From NCBI GenBank assembly GCA_009781175.1, contig WQYQ01000006.1:1-64000 (forward strand): a stretch of DNA of 64,000 bases, written 5' to 3'. A program made the position numbers and the translations under genes. This document shows positions 45,090-53,824 of the stretch, piece after piece. This DNA is from Betaproteobacteria bacterium (GTDB lineage Bacteria; Pseudomonadota; Gammaproteobacteria; Burkholderiales; Rhodocyclaceae). The notes under the pieces were generated by a model. It did no database searches. It was not told the DNA's origin and saw only the letters and a list, made by a program, of their open reading frames with translations. Each line of letters opens with the position of its first letter. Within the stretch, counting starts at the first letter, position 1.

Positions 45090-46078
45090 GTGTATCCATT
45101 ACGCACCAGGTGATAGAAAATCGGCGCCGCGAAGGCCACCGGCGCCACGCGATCCAACATTCCACCGTGACCGATGATGGCGTGCCCCCAATAACGCACG
45201 CCACGGTCGCGCTTGATTGCCGTCATCACCAGGCTACCCAGGAAGCCCATCCAGGTCGCGACAAGCGCCAGGAATCCCGCGGCCCAAATATTGCACGGCG
45301 TGGTCCATGCCAACAAGGCCCCCAGTATGGCCGCCCCGAAGCCGCCCAGTACCAAGCCTTCCCAGGTCCGCGAGCGCGACACGCCTTCGGCGACGAGATG
45401 ACGCCCAAAGCGTACCGAAAAAAACTTTTGCATCACGTCTCCGCTTTGCACAACGAGGACGAGAAACGCGATCAATAGCACATTGCGCCCTTCGTAGCCC
45501 GGAATCTGGAGCCAAAGCAAAGCGGGCACATGCGAAAAGCAATACACGCAGATCATCAGTCCCCATTGGATATTGGCCGCGCGATCCATGAAGCGTTTTA
45601 CATCACGCCGCAGGGCGGTGATGATCGGCAGGAAAAGGAACGCATATACGGGAATCACGACTTCCGTATAGCTGGCCCAGCCATTCCATACGCCAACGTA
45701 ATGAAGCGGCAGAACAATGAAAAAACTCGCAATCAGCGTCCAGTGATCGCCCAGGCGTGTCGGTGAAAGCGTGATGAACTCACGCAGCGCGCCAAAAGAC
45801 AAAAAGGCGAACAGGGCGACGACGCCCTTACGGCCCGCGATAAAAGCGATCCCGAGCACCAAAACCATGACCCACCAGCCTCGCACGCGAGCGATATAGC
45901 TTTCGATCACCGGCACCCGCCGTCCATGCACACGCTGACGCAGATAACGGCCGAACCAGGTCGCGGCGACAAGCACCGCAAGCACGCCGACCAATAACAG
46001 CCAGGTCGTGGTCTTGGGGCCGATGTCCGGCCCCGTCCAGGGCGCCGCGGGTAAATGCAAAGAATCCAGAGAGATCAT
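45086..46078 (-). CDS. cdsA: Phosphatidate cytidylyltransferase (CdsA/YnbB-like)
   Basis: A 330-residue inner-membrane protein with about eight helices that makes CDP-diacylglycerol. The C-terminal signature is present as IKRDRGVRYWGHAIIGHGGMLDRVAPV, with His instead of the usual Lys/Asp region but with GHGGxxDR intact. It is longer than standard CdsA and co-transcribed with an acyltransferase gene, as in the YnbB subgroup. A second, housekeeping cdsA may exist elsewhere. Confidence 0.88.
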   Translation of the reverse strand: MISLDSLHLPAAPWTGPDIGPKTTTWLLLVGVLAVLVAATWFGRYLRQRVHGRRVPVIESYIARVRGWWVMVLVLGIAFIAGRKGVVALFAFLSFGALREFITLSPTRLGDHWTLIASFFIVLPLHYVGVWNGWASYTEVVIPVYAFLFLPIITALRRDVKRFMDRAANIQWGLMICVYCFSHVPALLWLQIPGYEGRNVLLIAFLVLVVQSGDVMQKFFSVRFGRHLVAEGVSRSRTWEGLVLGGFGAAILGALLAWTTPCNIWAAGFLALVATWMGFLGSLVMTAIKRDRGVRYWGHAIIGHGGMLDRVAPVAFAAPIFYHLVRNGYT

Positions 46079-46704
46079 TCGAGCGGTTCCTCGCCACGCG
46101 GCGCCCAGGATTGCAATACACTGCGCGCACGGCGCAGGAATTCGTCGCGGTCTTCATCGGGCGCCAATCCCACCGGCTCGCCAAAGCTCACGGTACACAC
46201 CAACGGGACCGGCACGACCTGGCCTTTCGGCAGCACGCGATTCAAATTCGCCAGCCAAACCGGCACCAGTTGCACCTGGGGATGGCTTTCCGCCAAGTGA
46301 TACAGCCCGCCCTTGAATGGCAAAAGCTCCTCATCGCTATTGCGCGTGCCTTCCGGGAAAATAATCAGGGAATCTCCCGCGTCGAGCGCGGCACGCATCG
46401 TTTCGATCGGATCGCCGCCGCCGCGATTACGATCGATCAATACGCCACGAAATACCTGATGAATCAGGAACCGACGCAGCGGTGATGAGTCCCAATAGTC
46501 AGCGCCCGCAACCGGCCGCGTTTGGCGGCGCAGCCATTTCGGCAGGCTCGCCCAGATCAGCACGAAATCGACATGACTGGAATGATTAGCGAAATAAACG
46601 CGCTGCGCCTGCTCTGGCCTGCAACCCAACCAACGCGCCTGAACCCCCGTCAAAACGCGGGCAAAACTGCAAATCGCGGTGGCAACGAAAGAAGCAAGAT
46701 TCAT
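46075..46704 (-). CDS. plsC: 1-acyl-sn-glycerol-3-phosphate acyltransferase
   Basis: A 209-residue PlsC-family acyltransferase. The catalytic HX4D motif is NHSSHVD, and block III is FPEGTRN. An N-terminal hydrophobic helix (MNLASFVATAICSFA) anchors it. The ATG at 46704 gives this N-terminus; the frame is open six codons more. It overlaps the cdsA-like gene by four bases, giving a two-gene phosphatidic acid to CDP-DAG unit. Confidence 0.92.
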   Translation of the reverse strand: MNLASFVATAICSFARVLTGVQARWLGCRPEQAQRVYFANHSSHVDFVLIWASLPKWLRRQTRPVAGADYWDSSPLRRFLIHQVFRGVLIDRNRGGGDPIETMRAALDAGDSLIIFPEGTRNSDEELLPFKGGLYHLAESHPQVQLVPVWLANLNRVLPKGQVVPVPLVCTVSFGEPVGLAPDEDRDEFLRRARSVLQSWAPRGEEPLE

Positions 46705-46794
46705 TGAAAAATCAATCCACACTCAGTCGGCTTTATACAGGAGGCGGGATGGTGACGGGAAGCGCCGTGACAGACAAGCTCCACGCTCAAAACT

Positions 46795-47397
46795 TCAGTC
46801 AGCGGCAAACACCCCCGACTCGGTCACGATCCAATCCATGGGACGATCATGAGGCTCGGGCAAAATACTTTGCACGCGACCCAGTTCGAACCCGACTCCT
46901 ATCGTCTGCGGAGGCGGTTCGAGCGCGGCCAGCGTGCGATCGAAATAGCCGCCGCCATACCCGAGCCGATAGCCCCGCGCATCAAATGCATTCAAGGGCA
47001 CCAACACCAGTTCCGGCGCGATCACATCGGCCACTGCCGGCACAGGAATGCCATAGGCATCCTCGCGCAGCGGCGTATCAGGCGTCCAACGGTAAAAAAC
47101 GAGCGGCCGATCGGGCGCCACGACCACCGGCAATCCTGCGCGACGCTCCGCATCGCCGGCAAGCCAATCGGCAATCAAGCCACGCAAATCCGGTTCGGCG
47201 CGATAGGGCCAACAAAAAGCGAGCCTGCATGGCGCAAGACGTGTTATCAAGAGAGACAAGTGTCCGCACAGCGCGGCGCTCAACTGCGCATGACGCTGCG
47301 GATCGAGCGCTTCGCGCGCGGCCACTGCGCGACTACGCAGCATGCGGCGCAAATCGTTGGTGGAAGCGCCAGGATGGGAATTTGCGGCTTTCATCAA
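46795..47397 (-). CDS. 5-formyltetrahydrofolate cyclo-ligase
   Basis: A 200-residue ATP-dependent enzyme that converts 5-formyl-THF to 5,10-methenyl-THF. It has an N-terminal Arg-rich helix (LRRMLRSRAVAAREAL), the phosphate-binding VPLNAFDARGYRLGYGGGYFDR and the end segment DWIVTESGVF. It is divergent from slt, with MITE A copy 2 in the shared upstream region. Confidence 0.94.
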   Translation of the reverse strand: MMKAANSHPGASTNDLRRMLRSRAVAAREALDPQRHAQLSAALCGHLSLLITRLAPCRLAFCWPYRAEPDLRGLIADWLAGDAERRAGLPVVVAPDRPLVFYRWTPDTPLREDAYGIPVPAVADVIAPELVLVPLNAFDARGYRLGYGGGYFDRTLAALEPPPQTIGVGFELGRVQSILPEPHDRPMDWIVTESGVFAAD

Positions 47398-47412
47398 ATG
47401 CTATGTTTGTGA

Positions 47413-47554
47413 GAACCTGTTCAGAATCTGTCGCGAGAGGCTGTCAGCGGGGCGAAGAGCAGCACAGGAACCGGAGTTTATGAGTGATAAATGAGGATTC
47501 CGAGCAGCGCATGAGCCCCGATCACAGCCTCGCAGCAAGATTATGAACAGGTTC
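47413..47554. mobile_element. MITE-like element A, copy 2
   Basis: A 142-bp element with perfect 10-bp terminal inverted repeats (GAACCTGTTC / GAACAGGTTC) and similarity between the two ends extending over about 40 bases. It is nearly identical, in reverse orientation, to the element at 9401-9609 minus its insertion. No target duplication is visible. It fills most of the divergent promoter region between the cyclo-ligase and slt genes. Confidence 0.85.
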
Positions 47555-47577
47555 AGGGAGTTCGAGGAGTGTATTGA

Positions 47578-49539
47578 ATGAAGCAGTTTGTTTGCATGAC
47601 CCTGACGGTAAGCGCCTTGATCATGGCAAACGCCACGCAAGCGGCAAGCTCTGCCGACGAACGTTTTTTAGCCGCGCGCGACGCCGCGCGGGCGGGGGAT
47701 TCGGTCAAACTCGCTCGCCTGAGCGCTGACAACGACGGCAGCCCGCTCGATGCGTATTTGGACTATTGGGCGCTCTCGATCCGGCTGGCGCGCAAAGAGA
47801 ATGCCGACGCCGATCTTTCTGCTTTCACGCAGCGCGAGGAAGGCACCCTGATAGCCGAACGCGCGCGTGGCGAATGGATTCGCGCCGCAGCGCGCGACGA
47901 GCGCTGGAGTGTCGTGCTCGATCAGGCGCCACGGCTACGTTCGCCGGATCAGGAAATGAAATGCTGGTTGTGGCAAGCGCGCTTGCAGCGCGGCGAAACG
48001 GAAGCGCTCAACGAAGCCGAAAGCCTGTGGGGCAGCACCTCCGATCCGGGCGAGGCTTGCACACCCGTCATCGCCGCGCTATCGCCGCGCAAAACCGTAG
48101 CCGAGCATTGGCAGCGGGCGCGCCGCCTGGCCGAAGTACGCCGTTATGGCGCTGCTCGGGCAACGCTGATGAATCTGCCCGTGGCAGAGATGCCAAACCC
48201 GCAGCAACTCAGCGAAGTGCTCGACAAGCCCATCCGTTACCTCACGCGCAATCCGTCCCCGGTCGGGCGGCGCAATCAGGAACTCACGGTGCTCGCACTC
48301 CTGCGGCTGGCACAAAACGATTATCGCTATGCGGTAACACGCATTGAAGCGCTCGGCAATGCCCTGTCGGCGGAGGACCGCGCCTATCTCTCCGGCATCC
48401 TCGGCTGGCAGGCCGCGCGCGGCAATCAATCCGATGCGCTGGCCTGGTATCGCGCCGCGGGTTCCGCACCACTCTCTGAAGAACAGCGCGCCTGGCATGT
48501 GCGCACCGCCCTGCGCGCTCAGGACTGGGGCGAAGTGCGCCGCGCGATAGAAACCATGAACACCAGTCAACGCGCCCAGCCCGAATGGGTTTACTGGTAC
48601 GGTCGCGCCCTGATTGCTTCGGGTAAAACCACGGAAGGCCGCGCGCTACTTGAACCCTTGGCGGGCCAGGCGCATTTCTACGGCATGCTGGCGGGCGAAG
48701 AGCTTGGGCGCGGCTTCGTTGTCCCGCCCGGCGCGCAGCCGGCTACGCGCGAAGAAATCGCACGCGTCTCGAACGACCTCTCTGTGCGCCGCGCGCTCGC
48801 GCTGTTCCGGCTCGACAGCCGGATCGACGGCGTGCGCGAATGGAACTGGGCCATGCGCGGCGCCGACGACCGCACCCTGCTCGCCGCGGCCGAAATCGCG
48901 CGTCGCGAACAGGTCTATGACCGCGCAATCTATAGCGCCGAGCGCACGCAAACCCAGCACGACTACACACTGCGCTATCTCACGCCGTACTACGACAAAA
49001 TCGAACCCGCCACGCGCCGCTGGGGGCTCGATCTGTATTGGGTTTACGGACTCATGCGGCAGGAAAGCCGCTTTGTCGTCATAGCGCGCTCTTCGGCCGG
49101 CGCGCAGGGGCTAATGCAGGTGATGCCGGGCACGGCCAAATACATCGCCAAGCGCATCGGCATGCCCTACTCCGCGCATCAGGCCACCGACATGGATACC
49201 AATCTGCAACTGGGCACTGCCTACCTGAGGATGATGCTCGACCGGCTCGACAACCAACCGGCGCTGGCCTCCGCGGCCTACAACGCGGGGCCGGGCCGGA
49301 TTCCGCGCTGGAAAGGCGCCGTGCCGATGGAGGGCGCGATCTTTGCCGAGACGATCCCGCTCAACGAAACGCGTGACTATGTGAAGAAAGTGCTCGCCAA
49401 CAGCGTCGCCTACGCCGCGCTATTGAGCGGCAAACCTCAATCGCTCAAAAACCGCCTGGGCACGATCATGCCGGATGGCCTCACCGCGTCGGCCGAAGCA
49501 GCGCTTTCTGCAATGCCCTCGGGAGACGGAGGAGAATAA
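47578..49539 (+). CDS. slt: Soluble lytic murein transglycosylase (Slt70-like)
   Basis: A 653-residue periplasmic enzyme that cleaves peptidoglycan to 1,6-anhydro products. The signal peptide ends near NATQA. A long alpha-superhelical U/L domain (about residues 30-470) precedes the lysozyme-like SLT domain. The catalytic Glu is in YGLMRQESRFVV, with SSAGAQGLMQVMPGTAKYIA and ASAAYNAGPGRIPRW after it. GAGGAG precedes the ATG at 47578. Confidence 0.95.
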   Translation: MKQFVCMTLTVSALIMANATQAASSADERFLAARDAARAGDSVKLARLSADNDGSPLDAYLDYWALSIRLARKENADADLSAFTQREEGTLIAERARGEWIRAAARDERWSVVLDQAPRLRSPDQEMKCWLWQARLQRGETEALNEAESLWGSTSDPGEACTPVIAALSPRKTVAEHWQRARRLAEVRRYGAARATLMNLPVAEMPNPQQLSEVLDKPIRYLTRNPSPVGRRNQELTVLALLRLAQNDYRYAVTRIEALGNALSAEDRAYLSGILGWQAARGNQSDALAWYRAAGSAPLSEEQRAWHVRTALRAQDWGEVRRAIETMNTSQRAQPEWVYWYGRALIASGKTTEGRALLEPLAGQAHFYGMLAGEELGRGFVVPPGAQPATREEIARVSNDLSVRRALALFRLDSRIDGVREWNWAMRGADDRTLLAAAEIARREQVYDRAIYSAERTQTQHDYTLRYLTPYYDKIEPATRRWGLDLYWVYGLMRQESRFVVIARSSAGAQGLMQVMPGTAKYIAKRIGMPYSAHQATDMDTNLQLGTAYLRMMLDRLDNQPALASAAYNAGPGRIPRWKGAVPMEGAIFAETIPLNETRDYVKKVLANSVAYAALLSGKPQSLKNRLGTIMPDGLTASAEAALSAMPSGDGGE

Positions 49540-49585
49540 GAACGGCCATACTCAAACAGCCGTCGGAATCCAGCGAGGCTTCGGT

Positions 49586-50347
49586 ATGAAACTGATCATC
49601 GGCAACAAAAACTACTCATCCTGGTCGCTACGCGCCTGGCTCGCGCTGCGTGCGCTCAATCAGCCATTCGAGGAGGAGCGCATCCTGCTCGATCAACCCG
49701 GCACACGCGAACAGATTCTGCGTTTTTCGCCGTCCGGCCGCGTACCCTGCTTGATTGACCACGAGTCGGGCGCAAGCCCCGCCCTTCATGGCGGGGTCAG
49801 CGAGACAAACGTTACTGGCGCCGAAGGCGCCCCCGATTCGTGGCGAAGAAGCCCTAAGCTTCAGCTTGGGGCGATTCACGGCCCGCTCACGGTGTGGGAC
49901 TCGCTCGCGATCATCGAATACATCGCCGAACGTTTTCCGCAACTCTGGCCCGCCGCGGCGGCGGAGCGCGCCGTCGCGCGCGCAATCTGTGCCGAGATGC
50001 ACTCGGGCTTTCAGGCATTGCGGAGCCAAATGCCGATGAACATCCGGCGCGATCTGGCCGGCCGCGGCCGCAGCCCCGAATCCGAAGCGGACATCGCGCG
50101 CATCGTGCAAATCTGGTCCGATTGCCGCCGCCGTTTTGGGCACGGAGGCCCTTACCTTTTCGGGAACTTCAGCGCCGCTGATGCGATGTATGCGCCGGTT
50201 TGTTTCCGTTTTCAAACCTATGCCGTAGAACCGCAGGCCGAAGCGGGCGCCTATCTTGCAACGATGCTTGCCCATCCGGCCATGCAGGAATGGGCCGCCG
50301 CCGCGCGCGCGGAAACTGAGATCGTCATGCCCGATGAACTGCCCTAA
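49586..50347 (+). CDS. Glutathione S-transferase with in-frame repeat insertion
   Basis: A 253-residue GST. The thioredoxin-like N-domain starts MKLIIGNKNYSSWSLRAWL, with glutathione-binding GRVPCLID. The helical C-domain contains LTVWDSLAIIEYIAERFP and GNFSAADAMYAPV. Between CLID and PLTVWDS lies an extra stretch of about 38 residues (roughly 58-96, HESGASPALHGGVSET...) encoded by repeat B and a following hairpin. Usual members are about 215 residues and go directly from this Asp to the VWDS helix. The insertion lies at the edge of the glutathione site, so activity may be altered. It starts at the ATG at 49586. Confidence 0.9.
   Translation: MKLIIGNKNYSSWSLRAWLALRALNQPFEEERILLDQPGTREQILRFSPSGRVPCLIDHESGASPALHGGVSETNVTGAEGAPDSWRRSPKLQLGAIHGPLTVWDSLAIIEYIAERFPQLWPAAAAERAVARAICAEMHSGFQALRSQMPMNIRRDLAGRGRSPESEADIARIVQIWSDCRRRFGHGGPYLFGNFSAADAMYAPVCFRFQTYAVEPQAEAGAYLATMLAHPAMQEWAAAARAETEIVMPDELP
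49759..49843 (+). repeat. Repeat family B, copy 3, inside the GST gene
   Basis: An 85-bp palindromic element with inverted ends CCACGAGTCGGG / CCCGATTCGTGG and an internal hairpin CCCCGCC...GGCGGGG. It is the same length as copy 1 at 8172-8256. It keeps the GST frame open. A second small hairpin (CCCTAAGC / GCTTGGGG, about 49852-49871) follows at once and extends the foreign segment. Confidence 0.85.
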
Positions 50348-50356
50348 GCTGATTTT

Positions 50357-51433
50357 ATGAAGGCTTATATCGTCGGCGGCGCAGTACGCGATGCCTTGCT
50401 CGGCCTGCCGGTTTCGGACCGCGACTGGGTCGTCGTCGGCGCCACGCCGGAGCAAATGCTCGCGGCCGGGTTCCGGCCGGTAGGCAAAGACTTCCCGGTT
50501 TTCCTGCATCCCAAGACGCACGAGGAATACGCGCTCGCGCGCACCGAACGCAAAACCGCGCCGGGCTATCGCGGCTTTACCGTCCATGCGGCGCCGGATG
50601 TCACGCTCGAAGAAGATTTGCGCCGGCGCGATCTAACGATCAACGCCATCGCACAGGATGAAGCCGGACAGCTTGTCGACCCCTGGGGTGGGCAGCGCGA
50701 TCTTGCGCAGCACTGCCTGCGCCACGTCAGCCCCGCCTTCGCGGAAGACCCGGTGCGTATCCTGCGCGTCGCGCGTTTCGCGGCCCGGTTCACGGACTTT
50801 TCCCTGGCCCCCGAAACGCTCGCGCTGATGAGAACGATGGTCGATGCAGGCGAAGTCGACCATCTCGTGCCTGAACGCGTGTGGCAGGAAGTTTCGCGCG
50901 GATTGAGCGCCACCCAGCCTTCGCGCATGCTCGCCGCACTCGACCAATGCGGCGCGCTCGCGCGCTTGATGCCAGAACTTTTCAAACAGAATCTCGCGCT
51001 GTGCGGCGCACGGCTTGACACCGCCGCACTCCTCCAGGTACCGCTGCCTATCCGCTATGCATTGATGCTCGCGCAGCTCGATACCGCGGCGGCCCAATCG
51101 CTCAGCGCACGCCTCAGGGCGCCGACGGACTGCAAGGAGCTTGCCACTATGCTGGCGCGCGAACAAACGCTTGTGATACGCGCCCGCGACGCCGGGACGC
51201 TACTCGCGTTTTTCAACCGCTGCGATGCTTGGCGCCGCCCGGAACGTTTTGCAAACTTGCTCGATGCCTTACAGATCGTGAATCCAGGCTTACCGGTCAG
51301 CACATTTGCACGCACACTCGCGCATGCCCGTGCAATCGACACCGGCGAGATCGCACGTGGCTGCCCCGACAAATCCGCAATCCCTCGGGCGATTCACGCA
51401 GCGCGCCTCGCGGCAATTGCAGGGGGTCTTTGA
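50357..51433 (+). CDS. cca: CCA tRNA nucleotidyltransferase (HD-less form)
   Basis: A 358-residue class II CCA-adding enzyme that repairs the 3' CCA of tRNAs. The nucleotidyltransferase start is [30 protein letters not shown], with the metal Asp pair in [14 protein letters not shown] and [16 protein letters not shown] follow. It is shorter than the 412-residue E. coli enzyme, and no HD phosphohydrolase motif is visible, so it likely lacks the phosphatase activities. Confidence 0.93.
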   Translation: MKAYIVGGAVRDALLGLPVSDRDWVVVGATPEQMLAAGFRPVGKDFPVFLHPKTHEEYALARTERKTAPGYRGFTVHAAPDVTLEEDLRRRDLTINAIAQDEAGQLVDPWGGQRDLAQHCLRHVSPAFAEDPVRILRVARFAARFTDFSLAPETLALMRTMVDAGEVDHLVPERVWQEVSRGLSATQPSRMLAALDQCGALARLMPELFKQNLALCGARLDTAALLQVPLPIRYALMLAQLDTAAAQSLSARLRAPTDCKELATMLAREQTLVIRARDAGTLLAFFNRCDAWRRPERFANLLDALQIVNPGLPVSTFARTLAHARAIDTGEIARGCPDKSAIPRAIHAARLAAIAGGL

Positions 51434-51439
51434 TTCGCC

Positions 51440-53452
51440 ATGCCGCAGTATTTCCGCTTCGGACTCGGAAGCATCGCGCTTTGCCTTGCAATGGCCGCCA
51501 ACGCGCAACTACCGAGCTTCGCGCAAGTCCGCGCGGCCTATCGCCCCTCGGATGCAGTACTGCTCGACCGCAATGGAATTCCCTTGTCCGATGTGCGGAT
51601 CGACCCGCACACACGGCGCCTCGACTGGACGCCGCTCGACAAATTCTCACCCGCCCTGCGCGCAGCACTTATCGCATCCGAAGACAAACGCTTCTTCGAA
51701 CATGAAGGCGTCGACTGGAAAGCGGTCGCCGGCTCGGTGTGGCACAACCTCTTTCACCATACCCACCGTGGCGGTTCGACCCTAACGATGCAGCTCGCCG
51801 GCCTGCTCGACCCGAACCTGGCGCTGCCTCATACACCCGGAGGGCGCCGCAATCTGGGCCAAAAATGGGATCAGGGGCTCGCCGCCCGCGAACTTGAAAC
51901 GCATTGGACGAAGCCGCAGATCCTCGAAGCCTATCTCAACCTCGCGCCGTTTCGTGGTGATTTGCAGGGCGTGAATGCCGCATCTAGCGTTCTATTCGGC
52001 AAAACGCCCGCGGAAATCGGACAGGCCGAGGCGCTTCTGATTACGGCCATTCTGCCGAGCCCCAATGCAAAAGCCGAACGCATCGCACTACGCGCCTGTG
52101 CGCGCGCCAAAGTCATGAACGACGGCCCCTCCACATGCAAAAAGATCCAACAGCTCGCTAGCAAACTCGACACCCCACGCAATCGGCCTCGCTACATGCT
52201 TGCACCACAGCTTGCGCGGCGCATGCTGCACCAGGGCGGAGAACAGGTCACAACAACACTCGACGCCCCCACCCAGCGAAACATGCTGGAAAGCCTGCGC
52301 GGCACGCTGGCCACCCAAGCATCGTCACTAGGCACATCCGGGCTGCTGCTGGTGGACAACACGGACGGAAGCGTCCGCGCCTGGGTCGGCAACGCCGGCT
52401 CTGGCGACAGCGATGCCCTGCTGTTGCGTACCAGTTGGCGCGATGCCGCGTTACCCTTTGCGGCAACCCTGGCGATCGAAAAACGCCTTGCCAATGCCGC
52501 AACCCTATTACCAATCAGTGCGAACGAACCGAACGCCTGGCGCAGCCTGCGCACCAGCGTGCAAAACACGGATGCCGCCAGCAGCGCCGCATTGCTGGCT
52601 CTGACGGGCGACGGCCTAAGCGAAAAGCTGCAAAGTTTAGGGCTCGATGCGCACGCCGAAGCGCTGCCGGCGGTCGAGGCCAGCCTGCCGCAGCTTGCAC
52701 AGGCAATCCGCAGCCTCGCTACGGGCGATTTCTGCACAACTCGCCTGCAAGCGGAGCCTGGCGTCCTCTTGCGGCGCAGTTGGCATGCCGACGCCGCCTT
52801 CATCGGTGCCGACATCCTGTCCGACGCCCGCGCGCGCAGCGCCTTGTTTGCCGAAGCGCTCCCCGCCGACGCGGGCTGGCATATGCTCTGGACCCTCAAC
52901 GCGCAAGACGATGCGGGCGCGGCGCTGATCGCGGTGGGAGAACGCCAAACCATAGCCGTCATCGTCGCTGCGGACAAAACCCGCACATCAGACGACACAC
53001 GCCATCTCGCCGCACGCATTCTGCGCGATGCGCTCAGCCGGCTCGACGCCTCCTCTTCGCGCACGCCGCGCGCGCCAAGCAATTTAACGCGCACACTCGT
53101 CAGCTTCGAACCGCCCGTGGAGCCGCCGCGGCGCGAATGGTTTCTGCGCGGCACGGAACTCGTTCTGTCGCGCGCCACGCCGATCGATTACGGCGCGACG
53201 CCCGCCATCCTGCATCCGCTCGCCAACACAGGCGTGATCGAACTGCGCGCGGGCGAATCGCTGATACTCGAAGCCAACCCGCTCGCGCGCGGCGCGCACT
53301 GGCGCATCAACGATCAAGACCTCGGCGAGGGGCTTCGCCTCAGTTGGCGGCCCGATCCCGGCCACTACAAAATCGAATTGCGCGGACCGGCCGGCGAATT
53401 ATGGGACAGCCGCGAATTCACGCTCAGGCAAAAACAAGGTGGAAATTCGTGA
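51440..53452 (+). CDS. pbpC: PBP1C-like peptidoglycan glycosyltransferase with degenerate transpeptidase domain
   Basis: A 670-residue PbpC-like protein. The signal/anchor ends near ANAQ. The GT51 domain is intact: IASEDKRFFEHEGVDW and RGGSTLTMQLAGLL. The C-terminal biPBP_C domain is visible (about residues 570-660, SLILEANPLARGAHWRIND). In between, where the transpeptidase SxxK, SxN and KTG motifs should be, none is recognisable (WRDAALPFAATLAIEKR replaces the SxxK region). It is probably a monofunctional glycosyltransferase now. It starts seven bases after cca. Confidence 0.85.
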   Translation: MPQYFRFGLGSIALCLAMAANAQLPSFAQVRAAYRPSDAVLLDRNGIPLSDVRIDPHTRRLDWTPLDKFSPALRAALIASEDKRFFEHEGVDWKAVAGSVWHNLFHHTHRGGSTLTMQLAGLLDPNLALPHTPGGRRNLGQKWDQGLAARELETHWTKPQILEAYLNLAPFRGDLQGVNAASSVLFGKTPAEIGQAEALLITAILPSPNAKAERIALRACARAKVMNDGPSTCKKIQQLASKLDTPRNRPRYMLAPQLARRMLHQGGEQVTTTLDAPTQRNMLESLRGTLATQASSLGTSGLLLVDNTDGSVRAWVGNAGSGDSDALLLRTSWRDAALPFAATLAIEKRLANAATLLPISANEPNAWRSLRTSVQNTDAASSAALLALTGDGLSEKLQSLGLDAHAEALPAVEASLPQLAQAIRSLATGDFCTTRLQAEPGVLLRRSWHADAAFIGADILSDARARSALFAEALPADAGWHMLWTLNAQDDAGAALIAVGERQTIAVIVAADKTRTSDDTRHLAARILRDALSRLDASSSRTPRAPSNLTRTLVSFEPPVEPPRREWFLRGTELVLSRATPIDYGATPAILHPLANTGVIELRAGESLILEANPLARGAHWRINDQDLGEGLRLSWRPDPGHYKIELRGPAGELWDSREFTLRQKQGGNS

Positions 53453-53487
53453 TACGGATCGAGCGCTTCGCAGCTCGGAGCCGCGGA

Positions 53488-53727
53488 CTACTGGCACTCA
53501 CAGCGCCACGGACCAACATAGCCACCCGATTTGGCGGGAGTTCCTTTGAAAGAAGGAACAAGGCGCCCCGTCTTATTCTGTAGAGCACACTGCTCCAGGC
53601 ATTTGCCTGTCTCCGACGAACCAGGATTGCTCAGGCCGTAGACCACCAGAAATACGACAAGCACCAATGCAATTAACGTCCCGAGCACAATCCAATGCCG
53701 CCTTAACGGTTTTCTGCTCATCATCAT
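53488..53727 (-). CDS. Small single-helix membrane protein of unknown function
   Basis: Up to 79 residues. The N-terminus is positive (MSRKPLRRHW), then one helix (IVLGTLIALVLVVFLVVYGL), then a short outside domain with four Cys (GKCLEQCALQNKTG, WRCECQ). The real start may be the third of three consecutive ATG codons. No family is recognised. It lies alone between pbpC and the chemosensory operon. Confidence 0.6.
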   Translation of the reverse strand: MMMSRKPLRRHWIVLGTLIALVLVVFLVVYGLSNPGSSETGKCLEQCALQNKTGRLVPSFKGTPAKSGGYVGPWRCECQ

Positions 53728-53771
53728 TTTCTGAAGCCTTCGGACACCTAAACACAGATCCCCGCCTCAAT

Positions 53772-53802
53772 AAAAAGGGTGGCGAACCTCGCCACCCTTT
53801 TT
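53772..53802 (-). terminator. Strong terminator after chpA
   Basis: A perfect 14-bp stem (53772-53785 and 53789-53802) has a 3-base loop. The A-run and T-run are built into the stem, so it can work in both directions. It ends the Pil-Chp operon 22 bases after the chpA stop. Confidence 0.93.
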
Positions 53803-53824
53803 ATTTTCCCAAAGAGCATCCCGC

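Noticed and set aside
47413-47554. Possible small RNA or terminator between the cyclo-ligase and slt genes
   Set aside because: The palindromic structure is explained by the MITE ends, and a second copy exists elsewhere.
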